In this document: positions 1-6,088 of the stretch, piece by piece
Position numbering within the stretch: position 1 is the first letter of the stretch
Layout of the letters: each line of letters begins with the position of its first letter
Source of the DNA: Bacteroidales bacterium
GTDB lineage: Bacteria; Bacteroidota; Bacteroidia; Bacteroidales; UBA932
Assembly (NCBI GenBank): GCA_024401915.1
Contig: JAKSKA010000075.1
Location: 1 to 6,947 of the forward strand
Length of the DNA stretch: 6,947 nt
Direction of reading: 5' to 3'
Notes under the pieces: model-generated
Seen by the model: only the letters and a program-made list of their open reading frames with translations
The model's database searches: none
What the model was told of the DNA's origin: nothing
Program-made: the position numbers and the translations under genes

Positions 1-7
1 AATTGAC

Positions 8-46
8 AAGGAGGCCCGCCGATTTTCCTTCGGCGGGCCTCCTTTT
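8..46 (+). terminator. Strong intrinsic terminator of an upstream gene
   Basis: A perfect 15-bp inverted repeat (arms 8-22 and 30-44, sequence AAGGAGGCCCGCCGA and its complement) encloses a 7-base loop and runs into a TTTT tract at 43-46. The stem is very GC-rich, as expected of a factor-independent terminator. It most likely ends a plus-strand gene lying left of the window and insulates the efflux operon, whose promoter starts right after it. The minus strand has no T tract after the stem, so I read it as plus-strand acting. Confidence 0.85.
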
Positions 47-61
47 ACCATATATTTTTAT

Positions 62-69
62 TATATTTG
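62..69 (+). promoter_or_regulatory. Bacteroidetes -7 promoter box (TAnnTTTG) for the efflux operon
   Basis: TATATTTG is an exact match to the TAnnTTTG -7 consensus used by the Bacteroidetes primary sigma factor. The matching -33 element (consensus TTTG) would fall around 41-47, where only the T-rich tail of the preceding terminator is found, so that half is weak. Transcription from such a box normally starts a few bases after the G, here about 73-78, which lies on top of the ATG at 76. No operator is evident in the short upstream stretch. Confidence 0.6.
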
Positions 70-75
70 TAAACT

Positions 76-1221
76 ATGAAATTCCATTTGAATATGACAC
101 TGAAATCAGCCGGAGCCATCATCCTGATGGCCGCCACGATGCTTGCCGTCACGACAGGATGCAAGGAAACGGAAGAAAAGAAGAATGCGCGTCAGTACAA
201 CGTGATGATATTGAAACGCACCTCGAGACAGCTCAGTTCCAAGTACTCGGCAACCATACGTGGCAAGCAGGACACCGACATAAGGCCGAAGGTCGGCGGC
301 TACATAACCAGCATCAACGTCCGTGAAGGAGCGAACGTCAAGAAAGGTCAGGTCCTCTTCATCATCGACCCCGTACAGTATGAGGCTGCGCTCCAGACCG
401 CAATAGCCAACGTCAACGTGGCCAAATCCGCCGTAGCGGCCGCCGAACTCACGCTCGACTCGAAAGAGAAGCTCTTCGAGCAGAAGATCATATCCGACTA
501 TGACCTGAGGATGGCCCGCACTACGCTCGCCAAGGAAAAGGCTCAGCTTGCCCAGGCCGAAGCCAACGAGATAAACGCCCGCAACAATCTTGCCTACACC
601 TCGGTCAAGAGTCCTGTCGACGGAGTCATCGGCACGCTCCCCTTCAGGGTCGGTACGCTCGTCAGCCCCTCCGATGCAGCACCGCTCACATCCGTCTCCG
701 ACAACTCCGAGATGTACGTTTACTTCTCGATGAGCGAGAGCCAGGTCCTCTCCCTCACAAGGCAGTTCGGTTCGCTCGACAATGTCTTGAAGAACCTTCC
801 CTCGATAGAGCTCCAACTCAACGACGGCAGCATCTATGAAGAGAAGGGGCGCATCGAAGCGATATCAGGCATCATCGACCAGACTACTGGTGCGGTTGCC
901 GTCAGGGCCAAGTTCCCCAACCGCCGCAGGCTGCTTCTTTCCGGCGGGTCAGGCAACGTCATCGTCCCCTACGAGCAGGATGCCTGCGTCGTCATCCCCC
1001 AAAGCGCCACTACGGAAGTGCAGGACAAGGTCTATGCATACCAGTACAGCAACGGCACGGCCCTCTCAAAGATTGTCAACGTGTTTGAAATCACGAACGG
1101 AAAGGAATACGTCGTCACGAACGGAATCAGCGAAGGCGACACCCTTATCGTTGAAGGTGTCGGCATACTCAAGGACGGAGCCAAAGTAACCATCAAGAAC
1201 ATAATCAACACGGAAGACTGA
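76..1221 (+). CDS. RND efflux periplasmic adaptor lipoprotein (MexA/AcrA family)
   Basis: This 381-residue protein is the membrane-fusion subunit linking the RND transporter to the outer-membrane channel. Residues 8-28 form a signal peptide ending in TTGC, with Cys29 as the likely lipidated residue; the lipobox is not ideal because Thr replaces Leu at -3. The first lipoyl half is at about 66-102 (KVGGYITSINVREGANVKKG), an alpha-helical hairpin spans about 103-172, and the second lipoyl half is at 173-197 (VKSPVDGVIG). A beta-barrel follows at about 205-290, with the family-typical QTTGAVAVRAKFPN at 269-282, and a membrane-proximal domain runs to the end. Length and domain order are normal for AcrA/MexA. 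The stop overlaps the transporter start by one base (TGATG). The start at 76 is uncertain: ATG at 94 also gives a complete signal peptide and fits the promoter position better. Substrate specificity cannot be read from sequence. Confidence 0.95.
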   Translation: MKFHLNMTLKSAGAIILMAATMLAVTTGCKETEEKKNARQYNVMILKRTSRQLSSKYSATIRGKQDTDIRPKVGGYITSINVREGANVKKGQVLFIIDPVQYEAALQTAIANVNVAKSAVAAAELTLDSKEKLFEQKIISDYDLRMARTTLAKEKAQLAQAEANEINARNNLAYTSVKSPVDGVIGTLPFRVGTLVSPSDAAPLTSVSDNSEMYVYFSMSESQVLSLTRQFGSLDNVLKNLPSIELQLNDGSIYEEKGRIEAISGIIDQTTGAVAVRAKFPNRRRLLLSGGSGNVIVPYEQDACVVIPQSATTEVQDKVYAYQYSNGTALSKIVNVFEITNGKEYVVTNGISEGDTLIVEGVGILKDGAKVTIKNIINTED

Positions 1222-4200
1222 TGAATATCAAGACATTCATAGACAGGCCGGTACTTTCAACGGTCATATCGATAGTGATTGTCATCGGAGGCGTCATCGG
1301 CCTCGTCAGCCTTCCTATCGAACGATACCCGAACATCGCGCCTCCGACCATTATGGTCAACACCAACTACACCGGAGCGAGCGCGGAGACCGTTCAGAAA
1401 TCAGTCATCGTCCCTCTCGAGGAAGCCATCAACGGCGTCGAGAATATGACATATATGACCTCCACGGCAACCAACACCGGCTCCGCATCGATACAGGTCT
1501 TCTTCAAGCAGGGCACGAATCCCGATATGGCAGCGGTGAACGTCCAGAACTGCGTCAGCCGCGCAACCCGCTCGCTGCCTTCCGAAGTCAACGAAATCGG
1601 TGTTACCGTAAGGAAGCGTCAGACCAATATGCTGATGCAGGTGGGCGTTTACAGCCCTGGAGAATCCTACTCCAGGGAGTTCCTCGTGAACTATGTAAAA
1701 ATCAATATGATACCGGCCATCTCGCGTATTCCAGGCGTTGGAGACACGGATGTGCGCGGTTCCGACTACTCGATGCGCATCTGGCTCAAGCCGGACGTAA
1801 TGGCCCAGTACAAGCTCGTCCCCTCCGACGTGACGACAGCGCTTGCCGAGCAGAACATAGAGGCCGCTACCGGGTCGCTCGGCCAGCAGACCGACAACAC
1901 CTTCGAATATGCGCTGCGCTACAAGGGACGTCTCGAGAAGCCCGAGCAGTTCGAGGAAATCGTCATCAGAGCCCTTCCCAGCGGCGAAGTGCTCAGGCTC
2001 AAGGATGTCGCCACCGTCGAACTCGGCGCAACATCCTACCAGTTCATCGGAGAACTGAACGGCTCGACGAGCTGCTCGTTCTCCGTCTATCAGACACCGG
2101 GTTCCAATGCGACGGAGGTCATCAACTCCATCGAGAAATACCTCGACAGCGTGAAAGGGGATTTCCCCGTGGATATGGAGATGGCAGTCATCTCAAACTC
2201 CAACGACTTCCTCTATGCATCGATCAAGAACGTAGTAAGAACACTCATCGAGGCCATAATCCTCGTCATCCTCATAGTGTTCATATTCCTCAGGAGCGGC
2301 CCTGCAACCCTCATCCCGCTCATCGCAACCCTCGTTTCCGTAATAGGCACATTCTTCTTCCTGTACATATTCGGATTCAGCATAAACCTTCTGACGCTGT
2401 TCGCACTCGTGCTCAGTATCGGTGTCGTCGTGGATGACTCGATCATCGTTGTCGAGGCGGTTCAGGCAAAGTTCGATTCAGGCTACAAGTCGTCGAAGTC
2501 CGCCGCCGTCGATGCGATGCACGACGTAACCTCGGCGCTCATCACATCAACGCTCGTGTTCATGGCCGTGTTCATCCCCGTCTCAATGATGGGTGGAACA
2601 TCCGGCACTTTCTATACCCAGTGCGGTATCACGATGGCGGTATCCGTCGGCATCTCCGCAATCAATGCACTCACCCTCTCCCCAGCCCTCTGCGCTATGT
2701 GGCTGAGTCCCAGGGAGGAAACTGAAAAGGGCGGAAAGAGAAGCCTGCTGACCCGTATGGGAGAAGCCTTCGAGACCGGATTCGAAGCGGTCAAGCGCAG
2801 CTATCTCAACGGCGTCAAGGCCTTCCTCCACCACCGCTGGATTGCTCCTAGCATGGCCGTGTGCGGCATGGTCCGGCTTGTGTACAATATTACCGTGACG
2901 GAGACGGGACTCGTCCCCCAGGAGGATAGGGGCGTCGTCAGGGTTGACGTGACCACGCCTCCGGGAACATCCCTGACCCGGACAAAGAAAGTGATGGACC
3001 GTATCGACAGGGACGTCATAGCCGACATCGAGGAGACTCGCGCATACGAGAAGATGACCGGCTTCGGTCTCATCTCCGGAAGCGGTTCCTCCCACGGCTC
3101 CTTCACCCTGCGCCTCAAGCCCTGGGACGAGCGTCCCGGAAAAGAGCACACCAGTGATGCCATCATTGCAAGGATCAAGGAATACACCACGGAGATGAAC
3201 GATGCGAACATCTTCATTTCCTCGCCGGCGATGATTCCGGGCTACGGAGCTTCCGGAGGATTCGAAGTCTATATCCAGGACAGGAAGGGCGGAGACATCA
3301 ACACCCTTTATGACATAACGAAGGAGTTCATTGCACAGATGAAGGACAGGCCGGAAATCGGCTCGGTAACCACCTCCTTCAAACCCAACTACCCTCAGTT
3401 CCAGATTGACCTGGATGCCGTGATATGCAAGAGGGCCGGAGTATCACCGAAAGAGGTCCTCAATGTCCTCAACGGCTATTTCGGCGGACAGATATCCACC
3501 AAGTTCAACAGGTTCACGAAGCTTTATCAGGTTATGGTCCAGTCCGACCCGAGCTATCGTATGGACAAGCAGAGCCTGAACAACATCTTCGTGAGGACCA
3601 GTGAAGGGATGGCCCCGATAAGCCAGTTCGTCAGTCTTACGAAGGTCTATGCCCCTGAAAGCCTTACACGTTTCAACCTCTTCCCCTGCATCAAGGTCAA
3701 CGGGCGGCCCGCAGAAGGTGTATCCTCGGGTGAAGCCCTCATCGCGGTGCACGAAGTTGCGGCCCAGACCCTTCCCGTAGGCTACGGCTACGACTTCGGC
3801 GGCATCAGCCGTGAGGAAGACGCCAGCGGAAACAACACGACGATCATCTTCATAATCTGCTTCGTCCTCATCTTCCTCATCCTCGCAGCGCTGTACGAGA
3901 GCTACCTGCTTCCTTTCGCAGTATTGCTCATCCTGCCCTTCGGCCTGTGCGGAAGCTTCTGGCTCGCACGCATAATGGAGCTCGAAAACAACATCTACCT
4001 CCAGACGGGTCTGATTATGCTTATCGGCCTCCTCGCGAAGACCTCCATCCTCATTACAGAATACGCGGTGGAGAAGAGACGCAGCGGTATGGGCATAGCC
4101 GAGGCGGCAATGTACGCGACCAAGGAACGCTTCCGTCCCATTATGATGACGGTGCTGACTATGATCGTGGGCCTCTCCCCTCTCGTGCTTGCCACGGGAG

Positions 4201-4367
4201 CCGGCCCACACGGAAACAACACGCTCGGTGCCGGCGTCATCGGAGGAATGTTCGTCGGAACGCTCGGCATCCTCTTTATGGTACCCTCGCTGTTCATCAT
4301 CTTCGAATGGCTGCAGGAGAAGCTTTCACCTAAAAAATTCAAGGAACAATGCGAATTGAAAAAATAA
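1221..4367 (+). CDS. RND-family (HAE1) multidrug efflux transporter, inner-membrane subunit
   Basis: This 1048-residue AcrB/MexB-type proton-drug antiporter is full length for the family. TM1 is at about 11-30, followed by a large periplasmic loop (31-335) and TM2-TM6 (about 338-490). TM7 is near 541-558, a second periplasmic loop covers about 559-870, and TM8-TM12 lie at about 872-1028. The proton-relay residues are present: Asp405-Asp406 in TM4 (SIGVVVDDSIIVVE), Lys940 in TM10 (GLLAKTSILITEYA) and Arg972 in TM11 (FRPIMMT). Other family landmarks are FIDRPVLSTV at the N-terminus, GLVPQEDRG after TM7 and ATGAGPHGNNTLG before TM12. It would form a homotrimer joined by the adaptor to the downstream channel. 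Its ATG overlaps the adaptor's stop by one base, and its 3' end contains the start of the channel gene, so all three are probably translated together. One oddity is Arg552 in the core of TM7. Substrates are unknown; drugs, bile salts or other amphiphiles are typical of the family. Confidence 0.97.
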   Translation: MNIKTFIDRPVLSTVISIVIVIGGVIGLVSLPIERYPNIAPPTIMVNTNYTGASAETVQKSVIVPLEEAINGVENMTYMTSTATNTGSASIQVFFKQGTNPDMAAVNVQNCVSRATRSLPSEVNEIGVTVRKRQTNMLMQVGVYSPGESYSREFLVNYVKINMIPAISRIPGVGDTDVRGSDYSMRIWLKPDVMAQYKLVPSDVTTALAEQNIEAATGSLGQQTDNTFEYALRYKGRLEKPEQFEEIVIRALPSGEVLRLKDVATVELGATSYQFIGELNGSTSCSFSVYQTPGSNATEVINSIEKYLDSVKGDFPVDMEMAVISNSNDFLYASIKNVVRTLIEAIILVILIVFIFLRSGPATLIPLIATLVSVIGTFFFLYIFGFSINLLTLFALVLSIGVVVDDSIIVVEAVQAKFDSGYKSSKSAAVDAMHDVTSALITSTLVFMAVFIPVSMMGGTSGTFYTQCGITMAVSVGISAINALTLSPALCAMWLSPREETEKGGKRSLLTRMGEAFETGFEAVKRSYLNGVKAFLHHRWIAPSMAVCGMVRLVYNITVTETGLVPQEDRGVVRVDVTTPPGTSLTRTKKVMDRIDRDVIADIEETRAYEKMTGFGLISGSGSSHGSFTLRLKPWDERPGKEHTSDAIIARIKEYTTEMNDANIFISSPAMIPGYGASGGFEVYIQDRKGGDINTLYDITKEFIAQMKDRPEIGSVTTSFKPNYPQFQIDLDAVICKRAGVSPKEVLNVLNGYFGGQISTKFNRFTKLYQVMVQSDPSYRMDKQSLNNIFVRTSEGMAPISQFVSLTKVYAPESLTRFNLFPCIKVNGRPAEGVSSGEALIAVHEVAAQTLPVGYGYDFGGISREEDASGNNTTIIFIICFVLIFLILAALYESYLLPFAVLLILPFGLCGSFWLARIMELENNIYLQTGLIMLIGLLAKTSILITEYAVEKRRSGMGIAEAAMYATKERFRPIMMTVLTMIVGLSPLVLATGAGPHGNNTLGAGVIGGMFVGTLGILFMVPSLFIIFEWLQEKLSPKKFKEQCELKK

Positions 4368-5707
4368 TATCGGCCGCAGCGGCACTTATGACCCTTTGCA
4401 GCTGCTCCGTCTTCAGGGAATACAAGCGTCCTGACCTTCCGCAGCGCGACAGGCTGTACACGCTGGCGGGCCCAAGCGAGACGCTGAACCGTGCCGACCT
4501 GTCGTGGAGCGAGCTCTTTACCGACCCCTGCCTCCAGTCACTGATACGCACAGGCCTTGAGAACAACAACGACCTGCAGCAGGCTGCACTCAAGCTCACG
4601 GAAGCCGAAGCTGCCCTGAAATCCGCACGCTTTGCATTCTTCCCCACCCTCGGCGTGAAGCCCTCCTTCGCCTGGGAAAACGCCGACAGGTACAATGGTG
4701 ACGCATTCTCATACGCAATACAGCCCGCAGTCAGTTGGGAAGCCGACATCAACGGCAGGCTTCTGAACAACAAGCGGATAGCATTCAGCGACAAAGAGGC
4801 TGCGGAGTTGTGGGAACGCAGCGTAAGGACGGAATTGGTCTGCAGCATAGCATCCTGCTACTACACCCTGCTTATGCTTGACGCGCAGATGGACATTTCC
4901 ACCAGGACATCGCAGACCTGGAAGGAAAACGTGCGCATTATGAAGGCGATGAAGGATGCCGGAATGACCAACGAGGCCTCCGTAGCCCAGACCGAAGCGA
5001 ACAGCTGCTCCATCGAAGCCTCACTCTGCGACCTTGAGCAGAAGATACTGGAGACAGAGCACACTATGTCCGTACTGCGCGGCGTGGCCACGAAGGGCAT
5101 CACCAGGACCAGGATGAGCAAATCATCGATAGAAAGCGACATACTCACAGGCGTCCCCGCACAGCTTCTTTCGCGCCGTCCTGACGTGATGAGGGCTGAA
5201 GCGAACCTAAAGAAAGCGTTCTACAACACGAATCTCGCACACTCCGCCTTCTACCCCTCATTGACCCTCACCGGGGATTTCGGATGGGAAAAAGCACTTA
5301 CATCCCCTGCAGGATGGGCCTTCGGAGCCGCAGCATCAATGGTCGCACCGATAATAAACGGCCGCAGGAACCTCAGCAACCTTGAAATCGCAAAAGCTCG
5401 CGAAGCCGAGGCATTCTCCGCATTCCGCCAGACCCTTCTCGTAGCAGGCAAGGAAGTGAACGACGCCCTGGCAAGATGCCACAACGCCCAAAGCAAGACC
5501 GACATCAGGGTACGCCAGATCGAGGCACTTGAAAAAGCCGTCGACAGCACCCAGAAACTTATGCGCCACTCCGAATCCACCTACCTCGAGGTGCTCACGG
5601 CACAGCAATCCCTGCTTTCAGCCCAGCTGCAGCAGATATCGGACAACTACGAAGCACTCAGCGGAATGGTTTCCCTCTACAGGGCCCTCGGCGGCGGCTC
5701 GAAATAG
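4349..5707 (+). CDS. Outer-membrane efflux channel lipoprotein (OprM/NodT-type, TolC superfamily)
   Basis: This 452-residue protein is the outer-membrane exit duct of the tripartite pump. The N-terminus is a lipoprotein signal peptide (MRIEKIISAAAALMTLCSC), lipobox LCSC with Cys19 as the probable lipidated residue, followed by the family-typical YKRPDLP. Two OEP repeats follow, at roughly 50-240 and 265-445. They show the usual helical signatures: NNNDLQQAALKLTEAEAALK and the FFPTLG turn in the first repeat, and LLSRRPDVMRAEANLKKA and FYPSLTLTGDFGW in the second. Near the C-terminus are STYLEVLTAQQSLLSAQLQQ and SLYRALGGG, both standard for OprM-like channels. The ATG at 4349 lies inside the transporter gene, a 19-base overlap in another frame; the next ATG (4388) would destroy the signal peptide, so the first start is preferred. 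Length is close to the family norm and I see no damage. Confidence 0.95.
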   Translation: MRIEKIISAAAALMTLCSCSVFREYKRPDLPQRDRLYTLAGPSETLNRADLSWSELFTDPCLQSLIRTGLENNNDLQQAALKLTEAEAALKSARFAFFPTLGVKPSFAWENADRYNGDAFSYAIQPAVSWEADINGRLLNNKRIAFSDKEAAELWERSVRTELVCSIASCYYTLLMLDAQMDISTRTSQTWKENVRIMKAMKDAGMTNEASVAQTEANSCSIEASLCDLEQKILETEHTMSVLRGVATKGITRTRMSKSSIESDILTGVPAQLLSRRPDVMRAEANLKKAFYNTNLAHSAFYPSLTLTGDFGWEKALTSPAGWAFGAAASMVAPIINGRRNLSNLEIAKAREAEAFSAFRQTLLVAGKEVNDALARCHNAQSKTDIRVRQIEALEKAVDSTQKLMRHSESTYLEVLTAQQSLLSAQLQQISDNYEALSGMVSLYRALGGGSK

Positions 5708-5728
5708 AAAATAACTTAGCCGTTTTTT
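5695..5728 (+). terminator. Possible weak intrinsic terminator of the efflux operon
   Basis: A short stem pairs CGGCT (5695-5699, the last codons of the channel gene) with AGCCG (5718-5722), extendable by two G-U pairs, and is followed by six T (5723-5728). The 18-base loop and 5-bp core make it weak, but the T tract and its position right after the stop codon at 5705-5707 fit an operon end. A Rho-dependent end is equally possible. Confidence 0.4.
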
Positions 5729-5735
5729 CCGTCTT

Positions 5736-5865
5736 TTATAATGACTTAATTGCGTCATTCAGGTCATCGATGACCTGTGTGTGCTTCAGGTACCTTGTCC
5801 CGAGAGGAGGAGATTGACATACCCCGTATCTCCCTCTCGATGTCTATGAATTCCTTCTGCGTCAT
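5736..5865 (-). pseudogene. Possible frameshifted remnant of a small gene
   Basis: On the minus strand an ATG at 5865 opens a 33-codon frame (MTQKEFIDIEREIRGMSISS...) that stops at 5764-5766. A second frame, shifted by one base, reads LGTRYLKHTQVIDDLNDAI and then KSL with a TAA at 5736-5738. Removing one G from the four-base run at 5822-5825 would join them into about 42 codons with a helical, charged composition that looks protein-like. I do not recognise a family. It may be a decayed gene end, a sequencing indel in a real small gene, or chance; the short length makes any call weak. Confidence 0.22.
5760..5777. repeat. 18-bp perfect palindrome
   Basis: CAGGTCATCGATGACCTG is identical to its own reverse complement over all 18 bases with no spacer. 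It lies 52 bases past the end of the channel gene. Such a site could bind a dimeric regulator. It also sits in the possible small minus-strand frame, where it would encode QVIDDL, so the symmetry may be accidental. There is no promoter-like box next to it that I can support. Confidence 0.6.
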
Positions 5866-5917
5866 CAGGAATAAGTGAAAATCGTTTTTCAAAAATCGTC
5901 GGCTTTGCCGAAAATAA

Positions 5918-5945
5918 CCAGCGCCCACTGTGTTATGGGCGCTGG
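5918..5945 (-). terminator. Likely intrinsic terminator of the minus-strand surface-protein gene
   Basis: A perfect 10-bp inverted repeat (arms 5918-5927 and 5936-5945, CCAGCGCCCA and its complement) surrounds an 8-base loop. Read on the minus strand it is followed by TTATTTT, a usable U-rich tail; on the plus strand it is followed by ATAAGGGC, which is not. That direction fits the gene ending at 6089 and would give it a 3' untranslated region of about 140 bases. Confidence 0.55.
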
Positions 5946-5956
5946 ATAAGGGCTTT

Positions 5957-6014
5957 CAAGGATTTGAATCAAATCACCTTGCCTGTTGCCTTACGGCTTT
6001 GGGCAAGGTGGATT
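5957..6014. repeat. Overlapping alternative stem-loops
   Basis: Two inverted repeats share one arm. The first pairs 5957-5967 with 5969-5981, almost a palindrome centred on A5968, with a two-base offset. The second pairs AATCACCTTGCC (5972-5983) with 6002-6014, a 12-bp stem with one bulged G around an 18-base loop. Because 5972-5981 takes part in both, the two folds exclude each other in RNA. The stretch lies in the probable 3' untranslated region of the minus-strand gene. I do not recognise a known RNA family. Confidence 0.45.
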
Positions 6015-6055
6015 CATTATTTTGATTGCAAGCAATGTCCGGATTCACCTCGGCA

Positions 6056-6076
6056 GAATTGAAGCGTGCTTCATTC
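6056..6076. repeat. Inverted repeat just downstream of the surface-protein gene
   Basis: GAATTGAAGC (6056-6065) and GCTTCATTC (6068-6076) are complementary over nine pairs with one unpaired T, separated by two bases. It lies 12 bases past the stop codon at 6089-6091 on the minus strand. No T tract follows it on that strand, so it does not look like a terminator. Hairpin or cruciform elements in this position are known beside the variable regions of some diversity-generating retroelements, which is why it is recorded. Confidence 0.5.
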
Positions 6077-6088
6077 CGCGCTCAGCTC

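Larger units (their letters stand above)
5708..6088. other. 381-base region without an intact gene between convergent genes
   Basis: The pump operon (plus) and the surface-protein gene (minus) converge on this stretch. I see no intact gene and no RNA gene I recognise. It falls to about 45-48% GC over 5881-6000. Besides the elements listed separately, it holds AATGAC/GTCATT arms at 5740-5745 and 5754-5759. AAAATCGT is directly repeated at 5878-5885 and 5892-5899. A small 5-bp stem with a TTT loop sits at 5899-5911, with a T tract nearby on the minus strand. I searched it by eye for a near-copy of the 3' end of the surface-protein gene and found none. Confidence 0.7.

Noticed and set aside
106..816. 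236-codon open frame on the minus strand
   Set aside because: It lies wholly antisense to the well-supported adaptor gene, has no recognisable domain, and is a by-product of the adaptor's codon usage.
2583..3217. Overlapping minus-strand frames opposite the middle of the transporter
   Set aside because: These are antisense shadows of TM5-TM7 and the second periplasmic loop; no family features.
3444..4211. 255-codon open frame on the minus strand
   Set aside because: It is antisense to conserved transporter sequence, is His/Glu/Asp-rich without domain signatures, and is explained as a shadow of the C-ending codons on the other strand.
4339..4848. 169-codon minus-strand frame across the transporter-channel junction
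   Set aside because: It is antisense to the channel's signal peptide and first repeat, both of which match their family clearly.
5957..5983. Resemblance to a tRNA T-arm (GGATTTGAATC), as at an element's attachment site
   Set aside because: The remaining arms and acceptor stem of a tRNA cannot be found nearby; the similarity is limited to a short palindromic motif.
5708..6088. Possible template repeat for the putative variable region
   Set aside because: By eye no stretch here resembles 6092-6220, so any template must lie outside the window.
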